64,000 bases of DNA, taken from NCBI GenBank assembly GCA_022385755.1, contig MU278348.1, positions 2,175,470-2,239,469 of the forward strand, written 5' to 3'. Shown here in pieces: positions 34,001 to 46,143 of this stretch; the first letter of the stretch is position 1; the number at the start of each line of letters is the position of its first letter. The DNA is from Trametopsis cervina (taxonomy: Eukaryota; Basidiomycota; Agaricomycetes; Polyporales; Irpicaceae). Made by a program: the position numbers and the translations under genes. The notes below the pieces were generated by a model. It did no database searches and was not told where the DNA came from. It saw only the letters and a list, made by a program, of their open reading frames with translations.

Positions 34001-36249
34001 CGTGGAGATCAACTTGTCACGGCTGTCTCTTGTCGTCCGAGATGCGAAGTCGGCAGGTGACGAATCCACCCTTGACTATATAGAAGTGGAAGTACTCGAC
34101 GATGTTACCCTTGGGGCGAAGGAAACGCGAACGGTACGGCCTGTGACTGTTGTTCTAAAGCATGCTGACACTCTGACAGATCCCGGTCTCCATTAAATGC
34201 TTGAAACCAGCTTCCCTCCTCGTCACACATGCTACCTACGAATTCTTGTCTCTACTTCCTGTGACGGAGTCCTTGGCGGTTCGTGGGCGACGATTACAGG
34301 ATACACCTCAACAACGTCAGAGCAAAGTGTATGCGCCTGACACATTGGTTAAGATCGACGTGGAAGATGCAGGGTTGAGAGTGCAAGCACACTTTGTGGA
34401 CGATAGGCATCTTGTGCTAATGCATGGCGAGCGTAAGCATATGGACGTCTCTCTGATGAATACGGGAAGTAAATCGATCAGCGAGCTGTGGCTTTTGACT
34501 GGACTACATGATGAGGTCTGGCTCGATACGAACCAGCCGGGGACCTCATGTGAGTATCACTCCACTATTGTACCAGGAATACGCCATCTGATTCAACTAT
34601 GCAGCTACCGAAAATGATTCTGTGTTTCACTCTACAAACTCACTTGCGCCGCGTACACCACACCGTATCCCTCTAGACAACGAACTTTCTCCAGACAGCA
34701 CTTTGAAGCTGTCTCTTATTCTCCATGCGGCGCATATATCAGAGCACGATTTATCATTCTTGCTTGTCTTTAGAGAAGTGAGTGCTCGACCCTTGTATCG
34801 TCAGCATCAACAGAGATACTGACGACAGTTAGGTGGGAGGCGAAGCTTTCCATTCTGCACGTCTCACTCGACATTATGAGGTGCGGCAAGTGCTGCAACT
34901 AGCGACTACGTATGAACCCAGCCAATCGCTCAGTCACGCTTTCCTTGTGAACTTGGACATTGAGAATGTCACGCCCAGTAGCGATATTCGCATCTCGCAG
35001 ATCACGACCATGAGTCAATCCTGGTCATGTACGCCAATTACACAGTATGCACCGTAAGTACTTACTGTAGCTTTTGGTCATTCCTGCTCATATACTTACT
35101 GTTGCATAGAGAGACGATCGGTCCACGACAATTGTCTCGTGTGAGGTTCTCTGCACAGCCAGCTTCACAAAAGAAACAGATGGAGGAGACGCTACAGTTC
35201 CTTGAAGTGCAACTGAGAGCCGTTCTTCAAGGCACTCCCATCTTGCCCATAAACCCTCCTACCGCTGATCTGCATTGCCATCATATATGCCAGGTATGTT
35301 TATTTTTTGAAACTTGTGGTGTATTGTTAAACATATGTTATGCAGGGGTCTGAGCTATATTCATTGAATGACGTAGTTACACGACACTTTCTTCACGTTG
35401 GTAAGAAAGCGACGACAGCCAAGTCAACAGCTCTTGCCCACCCTAACATCCCCCTGCGCTATCACTCCTCCATCTTTCCTTTATATGAGCCCCATACCGT
35501 TGACATGGTACTCTTCTGGGAGATCCCCTCACAAGGCCGCTCGGGCCATCTTCTCATCTCCGGCCTATCCCTTGGTGCAAGTCACGCACCACTGAAAGAG
35601 GTAATAGAAGAAGCGGAGAACGCGAAGATCAAGAGGAGCATGTATGCGGAGACGCAACGAGAGCGCCTGGACATCATTGCTGCGTTGCGGAACTCGGAGT
35701 GGAATGCTGAGACGAATCCGGTAGTAGTAGGTGTGCAAGACGGGCTCATCGTCCAACACGACTTTACACATGGGTATGTTGTGCTCCTTTCTGAATTTGT
35801 CCGCAGCTGACCGCTTCGAACTAGGCCTTGCACTGTGCAAGCCGCCTTTTCTTTGCACAACCATTCACTAACACATGCCGTGCGGTATACCTTGAAACTA
35901 TTGCCAGGCAGCCCGCCGAAAGCTGGGTCATCGTACGTTGTTGTTCGTAATTACCGGTGTAGCGGGTCAAACTTACGTGCGACATAGGCTACTACCGCCC
36001 CAATACGTCCGAAGACTTGCGCACAAAGGCGAGCTGCAACCTGCTGAGACTGCCACCGTTCCGGTAAAACTTTCTGCTCGAAACGCTGGTAGCTACGCCC
36101 TGGATTCATGGCACGTAGACATAGAAGTGTTGGAGCTTGACGATGTCGAGCAAAACCAGCCTCGCAGGGTTAGACACCGATACGAGGAAGTCCCGCAGGC
36201 GGGAAAGCGGTCGTCGGTCACCGTGGTAGACTTGTCAAAATCACGTTAA
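31040..36249 (+). CDS. TRS85: TRAPP complex subunit Trs85/TRAPPC8
   Basis: A 5.2 kb many-exon gene coding for about 1,350 residues. It starts MASNIPISLSPHICVLSSPD, and exon 1 (31040-31175) splices to 31279. Diagnostic segments follow: NPLQALQDMHSRPPDFPPWV, then FTREFVVMSVVPWMEKCVME, then RRLPSRLFSSTRRLFG, which match the TRAPPC8/Trs85 N-terminus. Next are a Ser/Ala-rich insert (about 32420-32600) and a helical-repeat region (LGDFKLAITVWESLRKDSK; LLYTTGDTANAVKYFLGLL). The C-terminus has beta-rich Ig-like segments ending VTVVDLSKSR. Trs85 is the defining subunit of TRAPPIII, which activates Ypt1/Rab1 in autophagy and early Golgi traffic. Not every internal junction was verified; no frame break was noticed. 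Confidence 0.85.
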
Positions 36250-36363
36250 CTTATTTGCACACGAATTATACGACATGATTATGTATAATGTCATCCGTAT
36301 AGCAGGGTTACAACGCGTACTTGGTTCCGGGGAATGTCATGTCCAGTCGTGTGCGTGCAATCC

Positions 36364-37340
36364 TTAGTTGTCCTTGCCCTTCTGCTTCGCGTCCGCGAGA
36401 TGCTTCTTCTTGATCATGGTGCTAAAGGTGGTCTGTAACGAAATATTTTAGCCAAGGATAGCGTTGTTCAGTGAATATGCATACTCCGGTCAAGAAAGTG
36501 ACAAAGTTGAAGAATGGCACCCAGAGCTGAAATACACGTCAGTCCATGCTGATTATTGTGTGAGAGAGGTAACATACCTCGGGCGAAAGGTAGTTCTGCG
36601 CAATGGCAATACTCAGGGGTGATGTTACCCAAGATACCTATAGGCGGATGAAATGAACACCACAAGCTGAATACGAAGCCCTGTTGTTAAGCGTGCGCAC
36701 CTTCAGCGCCTGGAACAGCCCGCCCTTTACAGTTGCAAGCACTTGGCTTGTCGATCTCGCACCACCAATAATAGCAATATACGCAAGGTATGCTGGTATA
36801 GGGCCGGTTCAGTTTGCGTTCACACGCGTGACAGATGTGGTCAAGCTCACCGCTGATGATGATAGGGGAGATGATGAGGTTGCTGGCCAGGATCTGGAGC
36901 ACCTTGGACTTGGGGTCTGTTCGCCCCGCGAAGGCCTGCTGCAACCTGCCGACAAGGACGTGGTTGAGGGGTGCGGAGACGAAGAAGCCGTATAGGGCCA
37001 TCTTCAGCGCCCTCGAATCCACCTTTGCCGCCGCCAGAGCATGCTTGTATGCGGGCTCATCTGCAGAGACCTTCGGCGAGGGAACACCCGCAAGATGGTT
37101 TGCAAGAATTTCGGTGAGGAATGAGAACACGCCTGTGGGGGTATGGCGGAGCACGTGTCAGGTAAGTTTGGCGAGCGAAGTAAGGTACTCACCGGATGTG
37201 ACCTGCTTCGTCCGCAGGGGATTGGCTGCGAGTTGTGTGAGGTAAGCAGCCAGGAGAGGGTTGACTTGCGCGGGTCCAGCTGTCTGAACGACCACCGCAG
37301 GCCCTGACGTCGGAGGTTGGGTGGCGCGAATGCTGCTCAT
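36364..37340 (-). CDS. PXMP2/Mpv17 family membrane protein
   Basis: Begins MSSIRATQPPTSGPAVVVQT and enters the family fold at NPLLAAYLTQLAANPLRTKQ. Characteristic segments follow: LYGFFVSAPLNHVLVGRLQQ, NLIISPI, and the C-terminal LWVPFFNFVTFLTG with TTFSTMIKKKHLADAK. Four hydrophobic helices are expected. The protein ends in a Lys-rich tail. Members sit in peroxisomal (Pxmp2) or inner mitochondrial (Mpv17/Sym1) membranes and are proposed channel-like proteins. The sequence looks closer to the peroxisomal branch, but this is not decisive. The stop codon is 115 bp from the end of TRS85 on the other strand. Confidence 0.8.
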
Positions 37341-37853
37341 TGCTTGGAGGTGATAACGAACTGAAAAGTAGAGGTTTAAGTAGTGGGAATTCACAGGAGT
37401 CCTTCAAGTAATATAAGCGTGTATTTCTGAAGCAGCAAGAGCATCCGTTGCACGCTCCCGCTCTGATGATCTCGACGAGAGAGGCCTAGCGTGTGGCTGG
37501 TCACAGGTCGCAACAATTGGACCACGGTCAGCGGTAACCTGTTTGGCCCCGGCTAGCCGGGAACGAGACGGGAACATTCATAAGACCTTGACAGGATCAA
37601 ACACAACCTCAGCCATAACTATCGCAGTGCTGAGCCTGGAGGATGGCCATGCTGGGTGAATACCGCTCAACTTCACGGACACGGGGCAACAATGTCTTAC
37701 GGCAGGATAAATCCGCGACTCGGCCGATCTAGAACCACATAAAGCATGGCGATTGCACGAGTAAACGACATTAAGGTATAAGGCGCATTTGAAGTAGCAA
37801 AAGAGTCTATGCAATAAAGATGTCTAAGAATGCCCCATATGATCAGTCATAAC
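37341..37853. other. Intergenic region
   Basis: 513 bp between two minus-strand genes: promoter of the PXMP2-like gene and 3' end of YHM2. No additional gene was recognised. Confidence 0.4.
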
Positions 37854-39213
37854 CTATTGGCCCTTCACCCTAGAAGATGGTCAGCTTTCGAGTCACACGA
37901 CAGTAATGCAGCAGCGAATCACGTACCAAATCTTGACATAGTCAGCGAAGGAGACCATGCAGATTGTCTGCCAGATTCCAAGACCTATACGAGGAGTCAC
38001 ACCGCGGTAGAGGCCCTTGAGGCCGTTCTCCTTGTAAATGTACGACAGGGTGTTCATGATAGTCTTCTTTTCGGGACGGCCTGGTACGTTCGATTTCACC
38101 ATGGACTGCATCTCAACGCGAACGACCTCAATAGGCTGATTCCAAGTTGCGAGAGCACCACCAATACTCGACGACAGAATCTTCTCCCATGCGGCAAGCT
38201 TGTCGTTCTCGCCTTTGCCTCTCATGTTGCGAATGGTCGACTCCGCCAAACGCGCGAAACCCATACTGTGATAATGTCAGTTTACACGTGTTTAACGACA
38301 GATATAATACATACCGTGAGCCCCAGTTCGTGCACTGTCGGACCGCGACCGCGTTCACGCCCTTGTTAATACCCGCGATACCCTCCCGGCGGTAAATATC
38401 CGCGAAGACGGCCCACGTTGAAGGAGGCTTAACACCAGCGGCAGCCTGCTTGTGACGCGTGATTTCAGCAGTCTTCATGCATGTGCTAATACCTATTGAT
38501 CGTGTTGTGTTAGCGAAAACCACGCAACAAAAGCAATTGGCCCCAGGTACGCACCCATAGTAGCATACGCCTGAGAGATACCACCGCCCATTCCTCCCAG
38601 CAAGCCGGCGACTGCAGGGCTAAGACCGAAGCCTACCGTCGCGTTCTCGATCTCAGAAGCTGTGAACAACAAGACAGCACCCTTGGTTGAGGCTTCAATC
38701 CATGCCTTGAATCATGTTAGCCTGCTTCTACGCTATCACACTGTTAATACATACCCATGGAATGAGACCCTGGTAGAACCCGGCAACTCCGCCTCTGCTC
38801 CACACAGTCTGGACAGCCTGCATCATGGTTTGTGACCTGTTCGCCGCCATTTGGGTTTTCAGAACCTCCAAAGGTTGTCCTAATGTCGTGACCTATGCCA
38901 TGAATGCACTTAGATCTACAGTCGCGATACAGATGCTTTATATCTACCAACCTCCTGTGTGATTATTAGCATGAGGTGGACTGCTAGGAACACGAAACAC
39001 TCACGAACTGTAGTCCACGAAGTACATGGCAGAATTAATAACAGCGTGTGCTTGCATTCAGGATAGAAACATTACCATGTTCATGATACCACCTAACCGA
39101 ACACAATGCCAGGTCAGCACTACCCCACGGAATGCATCGTGGCGCGTCAACGTACCGACAGCGATGTTTGACCAGTTCACGCCCTTCTGACCGGGTTCTT
39201 TTTGGATGGCCAT
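37854..39213 (-). CDS. YHM2: Mitochondrial citrate/2-oxoglutarate carrier Yhm2
   Basis: Starts [20 protein letters not shown]. Three mitochondrial-carrier repeats are visible. The first has the signature PLEVLKTQM followed by [20 protein letters not shown]. The second has the degenerate [14 protein letters not shown] in place of the Px[DE]xx[KR] motif, a Yhm2 trait. The third has [14 protein letters not shown] and [19 protein letters not shown] final tiny exon after KIW gives VKGQ and the stop at 37854. Yhm2 exchanges citrate for 2-oxoglutarate across the inner mitochondrial membrane, feeding cytosolic NADPH supply, and was also described as a mtDNA-binding protein. Six short introns or more are present; no damage was seen. 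Confidence 0.9.
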
Positions 39214-40570
39214 GACTGCTGAGTGGGGCGAAAGGGGAACGTGAAAGGGAGAGAAAGGAAAGAGAGGGGAGGAACAGGAAGAGGTAACCTAGAGGGATAA
39301 ATAGGTTGTCTGGGGTGAGGTGTTGGGGATATCACGAGCACCGAGCGCCAATAAGGGGGAAATACGCGGTTTCGCGCCTCCGTCGTCGTTCCACCTCCTT
39401 TCTTTCCCGCAATATAAGCCCCTAGCCCTCTCAATGTCGTTCGATGTCTGAATGGACCCGCTGTGGTAGACGGAAAACGCGTCGTTGACCGCGTTTTGTC
39501 GCGTACATGCAAGAGTGTGACCCCATTGCTCAGCTCGGCTATAACGCGAACCGTCGGAAGTGTTCTGATAATGTGCTCTTACACAAGTGCGTACGTGCAC
39601 CATTCGTTAGGATACATATGTTTTATCTGCTCTTCTCATGCACCATTCTACACAGTGGTCGTGGAAACTTGCACGTCACCACGAACAAACTAGCATTGCG
39701 GGAGCAGAAAGGGTCGGCTAAGTGCCTGCAGAACTTTGACACGCCACGGCTGGACGCTACACGGCGAGAAATGCCTGTCCGTCTATGTCCGTTCCAGATA
39801 TAAGACAACAACGACAGAGGCACATTCTGGTTATGTTGCGCGCGTTCTGACCTACCGGTGTCTCACACCAAAGTGTTTAGACTTTGCGGTGGACGCCGAC
39901 GAATAGGCTTAAAGCACCACACGTTTTCTGTGGCTTGGCAGACGGAAGATGGTGAGAACCATCAGCGCTCCCCCCGAATCCAGGGCTGACACATTACAGC
40001 ACTACACGACCTACCAGGCGCTGCAATCTCGGTCAACAACTGTCCTCAGAGCGTCCCAATCACGGCCGCCTGGAGCATATATCATCTCATATGTACGTAC
40101 ATCTTTACCTCTCACCGCCACATCGACACATAAACGTCGCTCAAATTCGCTTTATCAACAAGGTCAATATCTGGCAGCCTGATAATGATGAACCCTCCAA
40201 CTTAGCCCTGAGGGCGTTCTCGTCACCGCAGTTTTTAGTGTTAGTGCATCCAATGCCAAATATTCAGGTTGCATCGACGTTTCAGGTTCTGATATCGAAC
40301 AAACAGCGACTGCTAAGGCCGGCCGCCACCATGTTGAGCGGCTCTGTCTATAATGCCGCTAATGTGTAATTCTTGCCTACGCCGATCGTTCACTTTCCCC
40401 GGCAATTCACAACGGTTCCTAGCAGATATAAAGTCGGACGCAGCAAGGTACCAACCTACATTCCCCACCCCCTTCGCCTTATAGTGAGTTCACCCGTCTC
40501 TTTGGACTCTTCCGCAAAGTTGACGTTTACCCTCAGTTCGATCACACGACACTCCTCATCTGGCCTTACG
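39214..40570. other. Long divergent intergenic region
   Basis: 1.36 kb between YHM2 and the F-box-like gene. A TATAAA at 40427-40432 precedes the F-box gene. Small open frames (for example 39949-40182) lack splice or family support. A purine-rich stretch (about 39230-39290) lies just upstream of YHM2, pyrimidine-rich when read in the gene's direction, as usual for fungal leaders. Confidence 0.35.
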
Positions 40571-41765
40571 ATGGCTCCAATACCTCCTGAGCTCACTGAC
40601 TATATCGTCGATTACTTGCACGACGACCGCCGTGCACTCAAGGCATGCAGTCTGACTTCTCGGACGTGGCACCCCGCTGCCAAATTCCACCTCTACCGCA
40701 AGGTCTCTTTACCCTCCTTCGAGTCATGTCAGACCTACCAAGAGCTGCTCGAAATGTCGCCGTTCCTGGGTGCATTTACCCGTGAAATCAACGTCTCAAT
40801 ACCGTGGGCACCCGCCGCCGACCGCAACGGAGACAATAATCATGAAACGGAACTCCATCGTCTATGGGCCTCCATTTTGCCTGCGCTGACCACAGTCGAG
40901 CGTCTGAACCTATCTCTGTTGACGCTAGACGGAGTCTTCACCCCTAACCTTATCCGGAATCTCAACACTGTCACCGAAATTTCACTGCAGTACTGCCGGT
41001 TTGCTTCCTTCTCGGACTTTTTCGCCCTGCTGCGTTCGTTCCCGTCACTCCGGGAGTGCCTCCTCCGCGGCATATCGTGGAACGACGGGAGCGCATTCGC
41101 AGATGCGACTTTCCTCGGAGTCGAGCCGAAGCGTGGCTTAATGAAGCTCAAAAGCCTGACGCTGGGACGGGACATGTCGCTCGAGGATGTTGTTCAGTGG
41201 CTGATCGCTGAGGAGGCGTGTACTGAGCTAGAGAGCTTCGCCGGGAGTTGCTCCTCTGAGCGCGACGCCCTCCTGCTCAGCGAAATGCTCCGTGCAGCAT
41301 CGGACACGGTCAAAGATGTTTCACTCGATTGGTATAGCTCGAGCTACAATGGCAAGCCAAACCTTATCTATTTCTGTTGCTTGAATTAACAATGCATTCA
41401 CAGCCGTCCATCTGCCGTTTGACTTCACGTTCGGCTCGTGCCCCTCCCTTGAATCTCTAACACTGCGGTGCCCCATCGCGCTCCATTCAAGTGTCCCATG
41501 GGTCACTAGCATGTTGGCTCAAGTCAACCCTGCGCGTCTCAAGACTTTTAACCTTGAAATCCGACTATTGGGCTGCTTGACAGGACTCGAATGGGCAGGC
41601 CTGGAAAGTCGCCTCCTCCGGGAGGAGTTCGCGCAGCTGACTACCGTAGAAGTCAAGGTCATCGTGTGGCATACTGCTACCGGCATGCCTGATGGCATCC
41701 AACAAGCACTCTGCCGTCTGCTACCGGTTCTCCACTCCAAGGGCATGCTGCGTGTCCTCTGTTGA
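40571..41765 (+). CDS. F-box-like protein
   Basis: Exons 40571-41351 and 41404-41765 give 380 residues. It starts with a short F-box-like motif, MAPIPPELTDYIVDYLHDDR ... LKACSLTSRTWHPAAKFHLY, typical of the large Agaricomycete F-box/LRR-like group. Leucine-rich segments follow (TTVERLNLSLLTLDGVF; FFALLRSFPSLRECLLRGIS; LMKLKSLTLGRD). Such proteins usually bind Skp1 and recruit substrates to SCF ubiquitin ligases; the target is unknown. The intron has a GC donor (exon ends AATG, intron begins gcaagc), and only this junction keeps A-V-H-L-P-F-D-F in frame. The frame is open 198 nt upstream, but the ATG with the F-box is preferred. Confidence 0.75.
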
Positions 41766-42506
41766 TAGATCATCTAGTCTCTTCCTTTGGTTACACCGGG
41801 CATAATGTAGAGCTTTCCTAGTTGTATACATGTAGATCATGATAATTCTCGGCCTCGCCGATAATAAACTATACCCTGTAGACTTTCGTCCAATCTCTCA
41901 TAATGGAGTCCATCACCAATGCAGCGCACTCGATTCGAACAAAACGGATGGATACAGTAAACATGGTGTGTAATCGAATTTGCGTGAAAACTATTGCAAG
42001 GGTATCTTAATGGGTAACATACGCAAACCACAAGGGAGTCCGAAAGCGAGAAACAGGTATTCCTTCCCTCTACATTAGCAGCTGAGCCTATACAGATCGA
42101 ACGCGGTCCCATGCAGGAAAAGGCGAGGCACTGGTGTGAAGTTTGTAAGTTTCGGTTTTGAAATTCGGGGATGAAGGTAGGAGTCGTGAGGAGAGATATT
42201 GAATCGTCGTGGTATCCGCGTGTTCTGTGGATTTCATGGTGCGAGCCCTCGCCTACTGTCCTTTGGCCTTGAGTTGTTCGCCGAGGTGTTCAAGGTCTGC
42301 TTTCATTCTGCGAGAAGGATCAAGTTCAGTTCAATGAACGCAGATATAATGGGTATCATGATATATAGTCGCGATCGAGCGAATAAGATGCGGGGGGAAG
42401 CGAATGTCCGGGCATACATGATGCAAAAAAAGAGCGTGGTCGGTAAGGGAGCGCGAGGGATAGTTAAGGTCCAATAAGTAAGATAACAAACGTCCAGCTC
42501 TCGCTC
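41766..42506. other. Convergent intergenic region
   Basis: 741 bp containing two 3' ends. A GTTCGAATC-like box near 41930 on the minus strand was considered as a tRNA B-box and dismissed. No gene seen. Confidence 0.4.
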
Positions 42507-45500
42507 TCAAAAGAGTCCATAAATCACGGCAAGCGTACCCAGTCCAACGAGAAAACTCTTAAAACCGAAAACTTTAACATACCGTGTTATCTGGTCTTGA
42601 CTTTCGTCTTGATCTTGTTCGAGATACTGAATCTCCATAGCCTTCCGTGCAATCTCCTGGTTCAAATCGTCCGCCTTCGTCCGCGCAGCCTCAAGCTCGT
42701 CCTGCAACGCCTGCAAGGCGCGCTCATGTTCGGTTTGAAGGTCATAGAGCTTGAGGTTGTGCGCCTCGTGCATCTTCTGAAGGTCATCCCTCGATACGCT
42801 GGAGGAGCGCGCGTGCGCAGCGCCGTTGGTTCGGGAAGGAGTGGCCGGGTCCGCTGCCTGCGCCTTAACGGTCGCAAGCTCTCCTTGCAGATCCGAGAGC
42901 TGCATCGTGAGGGCAGTGCGGTCCTTCGTCAGCGCGTCGATCTCCTCCTGGTGAGCCGCCCGCAGTTTCGTGACTTCCTCCACTCGGCCCTTTGCGGCTT
43001 CCTCCAGCTCCGTCACATGGTTGTTGGTAATCTCGCGGAGGTGCTCGTTAGAGGCCACGAACATGTCCTTAAGCGCGGCGTGCTCCTCGTGTGCATTCGC
43101 GAGTTCCTTTGACAGCTGCGCGATCGTTGCGTCCTTATCAGACTTGTCCAAGGATGATATGAGCTGCTTGGCTTCATCGAGCTGCGATTTCACGTTCTCG
43201 AGCTCTGAAGTCGCGGCACTGGCGGTAGCCTTAGCCCTCGTCAGGTCCTCGCGAGCAGCATTAAGTTCCAACGACTGGTTCGCAATCTGTTTCTCCAAGG
43301 CCTTTACTTGGTTATCAAGGGCAGCTTGATGCTCTGCCTTCAGGCTATCGATAGTAGACTGGTGGGCAGCACGGAGCTGCTCCATAGTCGCCTGCGATTC
43401 TGCACGCAACGATTGAAGATCTTGGCCATGAGCGGATCCGGCCTCAGACTGGAGAGAATCAGAATCATGTGAGATACCTTTGGACCAGTACTAACCTTCG
43501 CGCGCGCAAATGCCTCCTGGAGGAGTTGGTCGTGCTCTGCTTTGACGGCATCTACCTTCGCGTTATACTGAGCTTCTTGGCCCTGTACGAAAATTAGTAA
43601 ATTTCGTTCGCCCAAAGCGAAAAATAGGACGTACTGCGAGTTCGGCTGAGACCTTCTGGAGCTCCTCTGACCACTCCGCCTCCTTCGACTTGTGAGCGTT
43701 CTCAAGCTCTTCCAGCTTGGCACGCTGTTCCTCAGCGGCAGCCTCCGCCTCCGCCTTCGCGGCCTCGGTAGCAGCAACTGCGCTAATCAGCTCCTCCTGC
43801 AAGGACTGGAGCTGCGTTGTGAGCTTCTCGTATTCCGCAGTGGCTTTGCTCAGCTCCTCCGCATGAGCAGCGGCGGCAGCAGCAGACGAGCCAGAAAGTT
43901 CGGCTTCCTTAGCCTGAGCGGCCTCGAGAGCAGCTTGTAATGCAGCAGCCGCCTTCTGAGCCTCTTCCTCAAGGGCTTTGGCCTTGCCGAGGCTGGCAGC
44001 TCTCTCTTCCTCGATCTTCTCTTGCTCTTCCCTCAGCTCGAGAATCTCGATTTCCAGTTCGGAGACCTTGCCCGCTTTCTCCTCGTTCTCGGCCTTCAGC
44101 TCTGTGACCTGAGCTCCCAGTGACGCGGATCGCGCAGCACTCTCCTCCAAACTCTCAATCTTGGCTTGAGCCTCAGCCAGAGCCTTCGCGTGTTCTGCCT
44201 CGAGAGCTTCGACTTCCGCCTGGATCGTATCAAGGTCCGCCTTGGCTTTCAAAAGAGCCTCATGTTCGACGGCGGCTGCGGCCGCAGCAGCCTCAGTCTC
44301 CCCTGACGACGAGCGAATAACGTCGAGATTCTCCCTCATAACCTTGATTTCATCCGTGAGAGCTTCGATCTGGGACTGCAGTTTCTCCACGAGCTCTGTC
44401 TGCATCTGGTTGGCTGATTTGGCATTTTCGAGCTGTCGCACGAAGTAAGCAACATAAAAAATGCGCAGCTTTTGTAGCATACCTCTGCTTGGACTATCTT
44501 CAGTACACCGCCGCTTTCGTCGTACTCGGCCTGAAGTTTCGCCAGCGCTTCCTTAGCAGCAGTCAACTCAGCTTCCGCTGAGGACTTGGCCTGCTCCAAC
44601 TCTGCCACAGCAGACTGCTTGGAATCAGCATCTGCACGTGCTTGGTCGAACGACTGCTGCAAGGTCGCGACTTGAGAGGAGAGCTCCGCGAGGGCTTCCG
44701 TCTTCTCCGACAAAGATGATGTAGCATCCGTCAACTACATCGGACATCAGTATTGTTTAGGGCATACACGGCAGAGACACATGCCTTAGTCTGTAAGTCC
44801 TCAACAGCCTTGCTATCACCTTTGATCTCCTTGATGGAAGTGATGGAGGGGGAGCCAGCCGCACGAGCTTGCCTCACAGAGGCGGCAGTAGCAGTACGAG
44901 ATGTAGGGGCAGGGCCCAGACTGGAGCGCGGGGTGGGAGTCGTCCGCTTCGCAGCATCTGTGACAGGCGCGCGGGGCTTCGCAGACGTCGAGGACTTCAA
45001 GGACGAAACGGAATCGGGAGAGGTAACGGAGGCACGCGTGGTGTGCGTAGCAGCTGGTGCAGCCCGACTAGCGGTAGAAGCTGAGAGAGCTGGCTTAACA
45101 ACCGGCCCAGTAGTCGGCTGTCTCGTGGGGGGTACGAGTGACGCGCGGCGTGTCGCTGCAGTCGGCGGGTTGGGGGTGGGGCGCACAACTGCTGGAGCAG
45201 CCATCGAGGTTCTGGGGTTTGCGGTGGTAGAGCTGACAGCTCTCTTGACAGTGGAGGATGCAGAGACAGGTGGTTTAGTCGGAGCGGTAGATCCAACGGT
45301 CGTCTTGGTCGCACCAGTAGCAGGAGCAGCACGCGCAGCACCAGGACCAAACGTGCCAGAGCTTATCACCTGCGTGCGGCATACATGCGTTGGTCAAGCG
45401 TAATCTTAATGAAAAGTCGCAGACTACCGACTGACCTTCTTCACGAGAGGTGTTCCTGGTCCGGCAGGCTTGCCAGCGGCAGTCTTAGTGTTGATAGAGG

Positions 45501-45819
45501 GTTTTGCTGTCAACTTTTTCGCCGGGGACGAGGGCGCAGAGGGGGTCTTTTCCTCGTGCTTGGCCTCCGGAGCCACGTCCGCAGGCACTTCTGCAGCAGG
45601 CTCAGCGGATGGGACAGGCACTGCGTCTTCTACCACACCGTTGCCTGCAGCGTGCTCTTCCGATGCGTCAGCAGGGACTTCCTCCTCGTCAATCGTCGCG
45701 TGTTCGCCATGCCCCTCATGCGATTGAACTTCCTCCGTCTCCTCTCCTACCACATCACCTGCCTCTTCGACGTGTTCCTCATCCGCATGCGCAACGCTCT
45801 GAGATTCGACTTCAGCCAT
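42507..45819 (-). CDS. Giant tail-anchored coiled-coil protein
   Basis: About 980-1,000 residues. The N-terminus is acidic (MAEVESQSVAHADEEHVEEA). A basic, low-complexity Ala/Thr/Pro/Ser region follows (about 44810-45380). Then comes some 650 residues of nearly unbroken heptad coiled coil rich in Ala, Glu, Lys and Gln, split by a few short introns. A Ser/Thr-rich hinge lies near 42800-42870. The last residues, VFGFKSFLVGLGTLAVIYGLF, form one hydrophobic helix at the very C-terminus, so the protein should be tail-anchored with the coil in the cytosol. The layout resembles membrane tethers or golgins. No specific family was recognised, and long coils match many proteins by chance. Function unknown. 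Confidence 0.8.
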
Positions 45820-46143
45820 GAGGGGAGTTAATTAAGCTAGCAACCGGTATAGTATACCAGCGCAGCAGTAATAGAGATATAACAAGTGTTGTAGGTGTAA
45901 GAGAAACAAGAAAGAGAGACTTAAGAGGACGCGATCTTGCACGCGTGGCAACCTTGTATGAGCGCTTAGGCGCGTCGGGACGGAGATAATTTGGACGCAG
46001 ACGCTCTGTGTAATGCATGTCATAAACTGACCTGACATATTCTTACACCACGAGGATGTCTATGCTATGCTGTATACATGTCTATGCGTTTTAGTAAGTA
46101 CATATTGATTGTAGTATCTGTTTCATTCGGTCCGTTGTAGTGT
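45820..46143. other. Intergenic region
   Basis: 324 bp between two minus-strand genes: promoter of the coiled-coil gene and 3' end of the SHB17-like gene. Nothing else seen. Confidence 0.4.

Noticed and set aside
39949..40182. 77-codon open frame in the YHM2/F-box intergenic region
   Set aside because: No splice sites, domain or composition bias typical of coding sequence.
41925..41945. GTTCGAATC-like tRNA B-box on the minus strand
   Set aside because: No A-box at the right distance and no cloverleaf stems can be drawn.
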